From the NCBI GenBank assembly GCA_022410635.1, contig JAJVDF010000282.1:727500-791499 (forward strand): a stretch of DNA of 64,000 nt, in the 5' to 3' direction. Each line of letters begins with the position of its first letter. The first letter of the stretch is position 1. The notes beneath the pieces were generated by a model, which saw nothing but the letters and a program-made list of their open reading frames with translations, was not told the DNA's origin and ran no database searches. Position numbers and translations under genes: made by a program. The stretch comes from Tretioscincus oriximinensis (taxonomy: Eukaryota > Chordata > Lepidosauria > Squamata > Gymnophthalmidae). Below are positions 45,501-57,500 of this stretch, one piece after another.

Positions 45501-48500
45501 AACAGAAGTGTAAATTTGTGTGTGGGATTAATCAAGTCCAGAAGTAAATCCTAATTGGAATGAAGCGTCTGGCGGAAAGAAGTATCAACAGGTAAAAATA
45601 TTGCGATCAAATATATGCAGAAAAGTGGAGAGAAGAAGAGACCCTGGTCTGTCTTTAGGCAGTTATTCCCTAGCATCAGAAGAAGTAGTTTTGTCTACAA
45701 AAGCTCATCCTGCCTTTTTCTTGTTAACCTCTAAAGCATTGATTCTCAACCTTTTAAAAGCTGCCACCCCCATAAGGAGCGGAAAATTTATGCTCCCCTT
45801 TATGAAAATCCTGATATTTAGGGGAGGGGGGTTCGCACGTCCTTAATGGCTTGTACATAACCGCCACATCACAGACGGCAGCCAATCACTATGCGGGGGG
45901 CGGTATTGCCCCCGTTGAGAATCAGTGCTCTAAAGTACTGCAGTTTTGTTAGATTTTATGGATACAGATGTCACATTGCTATTACGTGGGGGTGGGGGTA
46001 GACTACACAAGACCTCTTAAATTAACCAATAGTGTGATTATTGTTGCCTGTTTATTGCAGTATCCCAGCAGCCCTTGTAGGAATCCTGCTAGCAGCTGGT
46101 CAACGAAAAGATAACGTCATTGATTCAGCATTTTTTTATGGAAAACATCAGGTATGGATAGTGTTGTTTTCCCACTGCTTTTATTAACGGTATGTGCTAG
46201 GGAAGGAACCTTCATTTTTTACCCGGAAGAGGCCCTTGATGCTAGGAACCTCCTGAAGCAAGTATAGAAACAAGCGGTGTCTTTCTTGAATTCAGGTTGT
46301 AATTCAAAAGTGGTACATTTATACCCACCTGCACAGATAATAATGAGCCACATGGGACTGGCAGTAGGACGTTTAAGGCAAGTAGAGAAAATGGACAGAT
46401 TGGGTCTGGCCCAGACTGGTGGTTTTATCTCACACCTTTGCCTTCATGAAGCTTCTGGATAGAAAAAAACCCCAGGCAGATGGGAACTTTCTAGCTGTTA
46501 TGAGCAATAATTCCCACCTCACCTCATGATTATGCTAACTCTGTCAAAATAGAAACAACGGATCAGTAGCAAACTCCGCCCCCCCCGCTAACTCCGCCCC
46601 CCCGCCTAAATAAAAGGTGCCGGAACTGTGTTCCGGCGCGTTCCGTCACAAAAAAAGCCCTGTGGGTAATACAGAAAATGTACGAATATATAATCAATGT
46701 GATTGTGACTTTAATTTCTAATGGTCAAATTAATGATATAAAAATGAGGGGGAAATAAGAGAGTGTAGAAGAAATGGTTGCGGGTTAAGATTGATATTCT
46801 AAATGTAACCCCAAGTGCCATTTAAAAGAAAGTACTGTGTAAAGGGGGAGGGAAGCAAACATGGATGATATTAAAATAATTGAATTGTAATGTATTGTGG
46901 AAATAAATAAAATGTTTTAAACTTCAAAAAGTGTATATGTATAATAGCAAGTGAACTTGTTTGCTAAAGCTGAGCTGAACCTTCATGTGGGAAATCTCAG
47001 TCGTTCTCCTGCCTTGGGAAGCTGAGTTGGTTGCTGCGTTATTCTCTGAAGCTGATGAAGAAGAGTTTTTAGTAACAAATGCTCCTGAATTGCAGTTGTT
47101 GCTTGTCAGAAGATTTTCATCACGTTTTCGTCACTTCTGAGTTCAATCTATTTTTTCTGTCCATTAATTGGGTGCTGTAAATCCTCCCTGGGATCTTCTA
47201 ATTATAGTTATTAAATTGTCAAAGGGCGCGTTTGACTTTAATCTCTCTCTTTTCTTTCTGTCCTTGGCAGATTATTTTCACAGCCGTAATTGTTTTCATC
47301 AGCATATTGGTATCGGGGGTATCCCTGATGTGTATGAACAGATCTGGCTTGGAAGCGAACTATGAAGTCTTGAACCATATTTCCCAAACCAATCCAGCAG
47401 ATGAACCTGAAAGGGAAGCAAATGAGCAACGTACGTCCAGTATTTGTCATTCACTGGCAGACTTCTCCATGGATAAAGGTATATTTGGTTGTTTACATCT
47501 TTTATAAGTCCACCATTGTTTCCCATTTTTCTTCTTGCAGCCCCATCTTTTGTCCAAAAGAACAGAAGCATGATTAACTAGTTGAATGTGGAAATTGGCA
47601 CACAAGGCATAAACACAACTTCCATATTGGCCCTCAAATTTCTAAAAGAACGACTTCTTCTATACCAACCTGCCCGTGCCTTGAAATCTGCAGAGGAGGC
47701 CCTCCTGATTGTGCCATCTTTTTCAGTGGCAAAGAGGGTGGGAAGCTGCCTAGGGCCTTCTCTGTGGTAGCCCTCAGACCATGGAACAGTCAGTCACCAT
47801 CTTTGTATGCATTCAGGAAACGCTTGAAGATGCAGCTTGGCCTTTGACTGAAAAAACTGCTCTCCCTTCCCTACCCTCAGATACTGTTTTTTAATATGTT
47901 AATTTGGTTTTAATATGTTGACTTTTATTTTATTGTTAACTGCCCTGAGGCCGTTGAGTGTTATAGAAATGTAAATAAACAAGTAAACTTTTTCTTTTCA
48001 CCATCTGAGTAGTTAGCCTCTCCTAGCTCCAGAGCCATTGGAACAGGTAGCCCTAAAGTAGGCTGACCAGATGACCCCTTGGGGGGGGTTTGAAATCCCG
48101 TTTATGGGGTGCCTCCTGGTGTTTTCTGAGGAAAATTAAAAAAAATATTTTTCGGAAAAAAAATTTTTTAAAACATTTTCCTCAGAAAAAACTGGGAGGC
48201 ATCCCAAAACTTGGTTTTCAACCCCCCCCCCCCCCCCAAGGGGTCATCTGGTCAGCCTACCTAAAGTAGAGCGGAAGCTAATAAGGAAGTTCATCAACTG
48301 CTCCTTCCTATGGAAGTTACACAGGAAAGAACAACGATGAATGAAAAAATCTCCTAGCAGTTTTGAAAAACTCAGGCGAATTTTACAGAGGTTTTTCTTT
48401 TCTATTCACCCACTTAGCAAGAAAAGGAGCCAGTCGCCATTAGGAAGCGGGATGCAGATCAGCCAGTTGCAATCTAGGATTTATGGCAGTTTCCTGGGAA

Positions 48501-51500
48501 ATGGAGAAGAGGAATAATTGGTTTTTTATACCCTACCCTTCTTGCCCGAAGGGACTCAGAGTGGCTTATGAGCTATTTTTCACCCGAAAACTTACATGTA
48601 TCTTCACCAACACTATCTACTTGCAATGTCTTGCTTTAAAACAGCTGAGATCAGTAGAGGGCGCTCACTCCTCTCCATGGCAGATATGAGGCTGCAAACT
48701 CCGACCTCTGTTGAAAGACTGTTGCTCATAACCCCTGAACCACCTGAAGGGAAGCCATTTCTTCGTGTACGAGGGCAGCCAATTTTGAGAACACAAGTCC
48801 TATGTCTCTTTATATACAAAAACAGAACTACATAAGGCAGCGGTCTGGATGCAGCCTTAGAGTGCACACCAGCGATAGGCTCAAACAGCAGCTCTCAACC
48901 TTCTCTTTCAAGGACAACATTTGCTAGTGTGGATCACAAAAGCGGTAAAATTCTAACAACTTTTTCCTCCCCTTCTAGAATGCTGTGATTGCCAGAAGCC
49001 AAATGCAGGGCCAGGCTGCTCTGAGGGAGAGCCAGGATGCAGTACGAGAATCTGTGATAACGACACTCAATCAATTGAGTCAGGTAAAGCATAGAACTAG
49101 GAAGGAACAGTATCTCAGTGATAGAACAAGGCACAAACACTTTTAATACAGCTTCAGTCCTGAACAACTGCACTATAGCAGGAGTACAACCTTCTTTTTT
49201 CTGGTGAAGTCCAATTCTTCAGCACTGAATATGGATTAAAAGGACGTATCTGCTTCTAGTCCTGAAAACATTAAGACTGAGATCTCACGAGGGGGCAGAA
49301 AGAAGCGAAACTTCTTTCCAACTCCATTTTAACGCCCGTACACTGAGTGCAAGACCTAAGAAGAGCCCTGCTGGGTGGGGCCAAAGCCCATCTAGTCCAG
49401 CATTCTGTCTCACAAAGAGGCCCACCAGATGCACCTGGGAAGTCTGAACAGAAGGCAAAATACGCACCTATTTCCGACTCCCTGCAAATGGTATTTCAGG
49501 AGTACTGCCTCTTACTCCATCCTGGTGGTAGCATACAGACATCCATTCTAGTAGCCATTTATACCCTTAGTATTCATAAATGTATCTAATCCTGTCTTGA
49601 AGCTATCCAGGCTGCTAGCTCCCACCACTTCTTCTGGAAGTAAATTCTACAGGCCAATGACCCTCTGGGTGAAAAAACACTTTCCCTTGCCTGTCCTCAC
49701 TCTTCTGCCAATCAGCTTCAAAGAATGCCCTCTGGTTAGGCGATAGAGAAAACAATTATTTTCTATTCATCTTATCCATCCCGTGCATGATTTTATACAC
49801 TTCAATCAGATCACCTCTAAAATGTCGCCTTCCGAGGCTGAAGAGGCTCAGACATTGCAGCCAGATTTCATAAGGGAGGTGCTCCAGCCCTTGATCATTC
49901 TTGTTGCCCTTTTCTGCACTGGTGGAGAAGCTGGAGGTCCGGTCTTTAGGGGTCTTCTGGGAAAAGTAGAAGAACACCCAAAAGCTGGAGTCCAGGGCAG
50001 CAAGAGGTCTAAGCAGATTTCCTGCCCTTCCCCTCTTCTTTTTTGCTGTAGCTGATCGAAATGCTACGATCAGCTACAGGAAAAAAAGTTGAGGATAAAG
50101 GCAGGAGATTTGCTTAGATCTCCTGTTGCCCTGAACTCCATTTTTTTTTGGTTCTTCTGTCTTTCCCAGAAGACTTCAAAGGACCAGCTGTCCAACTATG
50201 CTGTCCTTGCTCCCATTGGAGCTCACAGTGAAATTGTTGCCAGAGTGCACTTAATACAAATTGCATTAAGCTCAAGTAGCGGCATTTATAGCTAAGGCTA
50301 TTAGGATTAGAACTGCACTTATAAATGGGGGAATGTAAAATCACTGACCATTCTAACTTAACTTTTAATTGTTTTAAATAATTTTAAATAAAGATTTATT
50401 TATTATAATTGTTTTAATTTATTGCTTTACGGATAGGCGAGTTTTACTGGTTTTATTCAGTGTTTTGTATTTATGATATTTATGATATGGTCAATGGACT
50501 AATCATTAATAAACACATTTGGTACACTAGCAACGGTTTTCGGAGCAAACTCATTGCTGTGCGGACTGAGCACGGCCAGTCCGTTGTCCTTTTGGATTAT
50601 ATGGAAAACACATGCAGCCAACTTGGTTCCAAACAGCTTCCTCTCCGTTTTTTCCCCTCATGAGTAGTTGGCCTTATTGACATAATGTCTTAATTGATAA
50701 GAAAATTAAGTGAATCCTTCTTGGATCAAATAAACTCAACTGACTGGTCCTCGAAGCAACAATCATCACAAAACATTTCCTTGTGTCCCTTTTCATGTTT
50801 TCCAGCAAACCGATGCCTAAATCCTTGCAGTTCTCAGAACTGTGTTTTGGTGCAGGAGGAGCAGCAGCTACAGACCAGTGACCGTCAGTTGGCTAGACAT
50901 GTATTGCTATGCTTGCTTCTCATCGTGGGCCTCTTTGCCGTAAGTATTTTATTTTTAAAAAATTAAGATTATGGATTTAATTTCATTTATATTAGCAGGA
51001 CTGGGTGATATTTAGGAGTTGCAGGGTTATGGGACAGAAGACCACTAAAGCAGGTTTTCTTAAAAAGTAGGACCACAAGTAGGGCTGCCATATTTTGGCA
51101 GCCCAAAACCGGGACGGGGGTGGGGNGGAGGTGCGTGTACGTGCGTGCACACACACGTACGCGCACATACGAACGCTTGTAGTGAGACAGGCAGAACCTC
51201 TCTTCTGCGTGTCTCACCACAAGCGTCCGTGTTTGCGCGCGCGNGTGTGTGCATAGCTGCTCCAATGCTGGAGGCAGGGATTTGTGCCTGCTGTCAGGCA
51301 AAGGGCACCAACTCGCCTCCAGCGGAGGAAAAATGCCTGGGTTTGTGACNGGAGAATAGAGCTGTCCTCCTGTCACAAACCCAGGCGGTTTTCCTCTGCT
51401 GGAGGTGAGTTGCCGCGCTTTGCCTGACAGCAGGCGCAAAACCCTGCCTCCAGCATTGGAGCAGCTACGGCACGCTCCGACGTTCCTTCCAGGACCCCGG

Positions 51501-54500
51501 AAAGCNTTGCCGGGCTGCAGCCATCACCTCTGACGGCTCCTTTTCCTTTAAAATCCTGCATTTTTATATTCCCTGATGCAGCATCGGGGAATGTAAAAAT
51601 CTGGGATTTTATTTTAAAACCCAGAGGGGACTATATTTTAGTCCCCCAAACCGGGATTGTCCTGCCTTCCCGGGACGTATGGCAACCCGAACCACAAGTG
51701 CAATGAACCCATTATTAAACATCCTTTCTACTTTGCTAAAGGATAAATGAACAAGTCATTTTAAAGGGAGAATCTGCAGATAGACCGTGCATGTTCAATA
51801 AAGCATTTGAAAGTTGGTATTAGCCTACTATTAAGATAGAAAAATGCCGGTTAATTTTGTGGATGCTCCTGCTGGGTGCTATCAAGGTGAGCAGCAGTGG
51901 CTCAGGCTGGGCAGCACGTGGCATGTTGCGGATGGTGTGGAGCGATGTGTGGGTGCTCTGCGGGCCGGTCAGCTCACGGGGGGGGGGGGGGGGTTACAGT
52001 CCCCAAATGGTGATAATTGGCTAGAAGGCTCATCACCACTACACAGTTTATTAATATAGATCTGATGAAACATGTTTTTCCCTTGTCATTAAATTTATAT
52101 TATTCCTCACTTCAAGCCCCAAAACAGACTATAAGAAGTCAACACTTTTGCTAAAGGCATAAATGCTAAAATGCCTCTTATTTTTCTTTTATTCTGTTTC
52201 CCAGAATCTCTCCAGCTGTTTGTGGTGGCTGATTAGTCAAGAACCTGGAAGACTCTATGTGGAACTGCAATTCTTTTGTGCCGTATTTAATTTTGGTCAG
52301 GTAGATATTAAATCTAAGTAATTTCACTATGGGTTAGTTAGTGACAGGAGATTTACTGTACATCAGAATTCACATTAAACTCTCTCCTGTTTCCCATATA
52401 AATTTCTTAGCTACGCTTTCACTGCATGCTCTTATTGATCCTTCTTGTTTTTCAGGGATTTATTTCCTTTGGAATATTTGGCTTAGACAAACATTTAATT
52501 ATTCTTCCATTCAAAAGAAGGTAATTTTCAAGGAATATTTACATTAATATCATGCTAGCAGCCTTTAACCTTATTTCCTGTTATATAATCTTTTCATAGG
52601 CCTATCATATACTTTCATATGACTGCATTAGCCAGATTCTAATTTTTTCTATGTCAATGATTTTTATCAAGCACAGGGAATCCCAATTGATTGTGCAGCT
52701 GGATGTTGCCAACAAACTGATACAGTTGAATCACTTTGTTTCTGGGTTAAATACATTGTATCAGACAATCCTATATCAATGTAAAAACATGCCATCCATT
52801 TTTATTTCTTTTGGTCTGATACAAGAAACTGCAGCTCGTTATTTTGCATGTCCTCTTACATTAAGGGCGAGAAAATAATTTTAAATCAAGAAAGCAACAA
52901 ACTCACAGCCTGAAATCAGTGGATTATCTAATGAAAATAACCACTTAAACCTGAAAGAAATAAGTTAAAAGCCATCTAATGATCTTCCATTTGAAGGCAG
53001 GACTAGATTAAAAGCATACAAAAAATGGTGATATCTAAACCTAGCAGAAAATTTGGCATTGGCTCTGCAAAATAATTTCATAAACAGTATTAACACTTGA
53101 CTATCTGGATAGCAGTAGATCTATCAGCCTGTGTTGATACAGTGTAATTGCTACATGATCTGCAGATTTTTTGCCAAGGAATTGTCCAGAGGTCGGCTGT
53201 CACTGTCATACATGCCTGTTCCTCAATTAATTTATCTGTCAGGAATTCTCTGAACCTGCCTCTCTTTCTTTCCTTTCCCTCTTTCTGTGACCAGGTTTGA
53301 ATTTCTTTGGGGTAATAAAACAGTGGAGCGCAGGGAATCCTCGGTGCCTGAGGAAATCCGGATGACGTGCCAACAGTTTGTTAATTACCACAAAGAGACG
53401 TGTGTAAGGAGCATTGTGCAGGACAGAAGGTGGGGTTGTTTATCAGTGCAAAAATTCATTTAAGTTGCACTTGTANTAATCATAACATTCTGGTAAACTT
53501 GGAGAGCTTTTTAGGCTGGTCGTTTTCCACTAAATACAGATCTGAAAGAAGTTAAACTTGTGGGTGTTTTTCATTTATTAAGGTATATAATATTTGATAG
53601 TGCTCCAAAATTATGGGGAAAAAAATCAAGATTTCCCTTTAAAATTGTCCAGGGAATATTGCAATATTCCCGTTCTTGGAAGGCCTCAAATAACAAACTG
53701 TGTCACATCCGACTCCTTCTTTAACCCATATGGTTAACCTAGGATGGGATATGATCCTTTATAATTCAACTGAGGGGGCATCCAAATGCAGGCCTTCATG
53801 GCGCTGCTAATTGCCATAGTGATCCCATGGTGGCAGACCTGCCATTGTCCACGACACGATGGCAGTCGCGCTAACAACATACGTCTGGGGCTGGACATCG
53901 GAGAATCCTGCAGTATGAGGTTCCCAGGTGTGTGGCTGTTGTGCAGGCGTGTTGCATCGCATTCCTGGAGCTGCATCATTGGCAAGTGTGCAGTGGCAGT
54001 TCTTGTCCCCAGGCATCTATGCTGCACGTTTTGATAACAAGTCACACTATACCTCAGGGAAAAGTTACTGAAAATGTTACTGAAACGGGCCCCAGGTTCT
54101 TTTCTCATTGTCCCAGCAAGAGAATGGAAGGTATGTGGAAGACCCCGGAGTCTCTCAGAAGGAAGATTCACGTAAGAAGGCTGTTCAGAAGCCAATTTAG
54201 TTCTAAACGTGTTTTTGCCAGCACAAAAAGAGCAAATGCTGTATATGATCTGCCTTCTGCCACGTTTGAGTTTGATAAGGGAATGTGAATCCCACACAGA
54301 TGCAGCTGTTGTTTTGTTTGCAGTAATTCTGAAATAGGTTTGCCATTTTGTCTCTCAGAATGCTGTACTGTTTGTTCGGTTAAAACTGTGCAAAAAAATA
54401 TGAGAGACCACTTGTGGTTGTGCTGTGATGCCGAAGTGTTCCATTAACCTTTAAGCAGTGTGTTTCTAGACTGCTTCCACATTAATATTGTAATCTTGAA

Positions 54501-57500
54501 GCTGTTGAAATTTAAAAAATAAAACGGGATTTTTGGTTTCTTGGTAGGATTTCTTAGTAAGTGTATGAAAACAAGAAATCTTTGATTTTTTTGTCTCACA
54601 TAAAGTTGGAAAAATTATTGAGGCTGTTCTCCACACACACGCACCCGCACCCAGAAAAGCTCCACGTTTACAAAAGCTTTTATTTAGCAACATAAGAGGA
54701 GCCTGCTGAATCAGTCCAGCCTTCTGCCTCTCACAGTGGCCCACCAATTGCACCTGGGCAGTCAGAAACGAGGCAAAAACTTCACCTGTTCTCAATGCCC
54801 TCCACAGCCCATACATGAGGCCTTGGATGCCGATCTTCCTGCTGAAAGACCATTGTTCTTAACCTCTGCACCACTGTAGANTCAGGCGGATCTTTTGGTA
54901 ATTTAGCAAAAGAAAATTTGTTATTANTTTATTTAAATTAGCATTTTGCCCACTATCTAGGGCCCTAAGGCAACTGCTTAGTTTCCCTAGGCAGACATTT
55001 GTCCTTGATTCTACTTGGAAGCAGTGTCTAGGCATCCATTATGGTAGTCACTCATATAATTGGCCTCCAGGGTCACTGCTGTACTGTCCACAATGTATTA
55101 ATGAACTGCCTGTGTTTATGTAGCAACAGGCAGGACTCCTGAGATACCATTTGCAGGGAGTCACGAACAGGAGCAGCATATTTTGCTTTCCTCTGTTCAG
55201 ACTGCCCAGGTGCATCTGGTGGGCCTCTGTGTGGGACAGAATGCTGGACTAGGTGGGCTGTGGCCTGATCCAGTATGGCTCTTCTTATGTTCTATGTAGT
55301 AAGAATTGTGGTTATAAGCAGATCTGGCTTGCCTGTTAGGAGAAAGTACCCTTTTTATTCTTAGTATTGCGAACCAGTCTGGTGTAGAGGTTAGAGTGTC
55401 AAGACTCTTATCTGGAAGTCTCCCAGTTCGATTCTGCCCTCCTCCCCAAAAGCCAGCTGGGTGGGTGACCTTGGGTTAGTCACAGTTCTTCAAAGCTCTC
55501 TCAGCCCCACCTACTTCACAAAGTGTCTGTTGTGAAGAGAAGACAGAAGGTTATGTAAGCCACTTTGATTCCCTTCAGATTCAGAAAAGTGGGTTATAAA
55601 AATCAACTCTTCTTAATGTGTCCTTGGCTAGAAAGATGCTCCACCTTTAGAGTATCTTGTGTTTGCTGGAAGGTTATTTTGAATTGTGTCTATTTCAGAT
55701 AAAATCTGTTTTCTTGAGCATTTTTCATCTCTCTGCTTTTCCCTGTCCTGTGTTCTTTCTCTTCTCAGCTGAATGAATGCCCTGTGTCAGGACTTTCTGT
55801 TCAAAATCCCATCGTTTTACTTGACTTTTCTTCACTTCATTGGCGCAAACTAACCTCTTTAATTCAAACGCTGAGAAGTTCCCTTTTGTTTGCTGTCTTC
55901 CCTAGTTGTTTGTCTTGGTTTGCTTTAANTGTCGAATGCTTGATTCCTATAAGAAAGATTTTGGGTAAGCAGCAAAAGTAACATAAATTTGAGAACAGGA
56001 ACTTTCCACTGCCATTGGTAAGACACTTACAAATATTAATGGAAATAGAGCATATTAAGGTGCCTTCAGATGGTGGGAATACCAGGACCTTCTTTAGGTC
56101 CTGGGAATTGCCTAGTGTGCAATTCTAGCAAAATATTGAGCTTTTTATCTGTCCAGCATTCTTCTTGCAAAATGCCCATATGCAGGTAAGGACCTGTCCC
56201 TTCCCTATTTTTTGTGTGCTCCCTTTATGTGGGAATTTTGCAAGAGGAATAATTTCATGAAGAAATGTCAGAAGCAATAGATTTACAGGAAACCCACTGT
56301 AATACGCTCGTAAGTGTTGTATTGTGGTACAGGTAACTCTGATCATATTTGGAAGACATAGGTGCCCTAGAATATAGGTAAACCCCCGTTATAACGAATA
56401 CCAAGGGCATGGGTGGATGTGTTATAATGAAACTTCATTATAATGAAACCCATTGTAACCAACGTTCTTATGGGTGTTCAGCTTGGNCATACTGATTTGT
56501 TGTTGTTGTAATTTATTTATATTTAGACCCCGCCCCATACCCAAAGGTATTTGTTTGTTACACTGTGAATTTTGTTCTACCAGGGTTCATTATCACAGGG
56601 TTCCACCAGTATTTCCAAAAAGGTAGTGTGAGATAAGCTGCATCCACACGCCAGAGTGATGCCTGCATAGGAGCAGCTTCCCAGTGGCTCCTGCAGACGT
56701 AATGGTGGCTTGTGAGCTGATATTTAAATGGTGCTGCTCGCTGACAACCCACTTTTTTAATAAATGTGACCTACAGTCAGGCCGTACACCAATCAGCAGC
56801 GAGACCTGCAAAGCAGGGCAGGTGGAGGAAAGGCTGCCCACCTATGGCTGCCACCGCGCAATATGTGTAGACGGCTGGCTGACAGCGCAACCTTTTAGCC
56901 CCTCTTATGGGTGCAGCCATAGTATCCCTTATGAACAGATTTGAGCCCATGAAGCTTAGAGCGCACAAATACTGGAGCTTTTTGTCTCCTTTGTGGTGCC
57001 TGTGATTTGAATTCTTGGGGCATTGTCTACTGAGACTTCTGCACACAAATCCTGGATATAGAATTCAACAGAAGAGCAGCTATGGCAGTGGAAAAGGGAA
57101 AAAATGATAACCTTCTCCTGAGATGCTGCATGCTTGGGTTCTCTGTGAGAGGATTAAGTAAGAATCAGTCTGAATTTCCCAACCTGTACAAATGTTTAAG
57201 TGTGAGTATGTTTACTTCTTGGCTTGTCTGTTTCAACTTGAATCTTTAGTGTTTGTTGGGGTGTTTTAAGCTTTTGATTCTTCCTCTTCACTTTCTCTGG
57301 AGATCTCAGTCTGTGTGATTAATAATGGTTCAATCTATGCTAACCCACTTAAGGGTGTGATTTGTGTTGTAGCCTTGGTCAACTTGCTACTTGCATTTTG
57401 TGATTTGGGGAAAAAGATAATCCAAGTTTACAAAAAAAAAGAAATCTTATTAAAAGCTTTACTACACACATGGCTAATCAGTCTTCTTTTTTTAACATGC

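Larger units (their letters stand above)
47479..48978 (+). other. GPR155: GPR155 intron
   Basis: It holds an L2-like 3' end (47615-47985), a fold-back element (48059-48259) and a minus-strand family A SINE (48512-48737). Confidence 0.65.

Noticed and set aside
47429..47434. Alternative donor CGTACG in GPR155 exon 9
   Set aside because: Using it would drop the SSICHSLADFSMDK segment. The GTATAT donor at 47479 keeps phase and a length closer to the human loop, although use as a minor isoform cannot be excluded.
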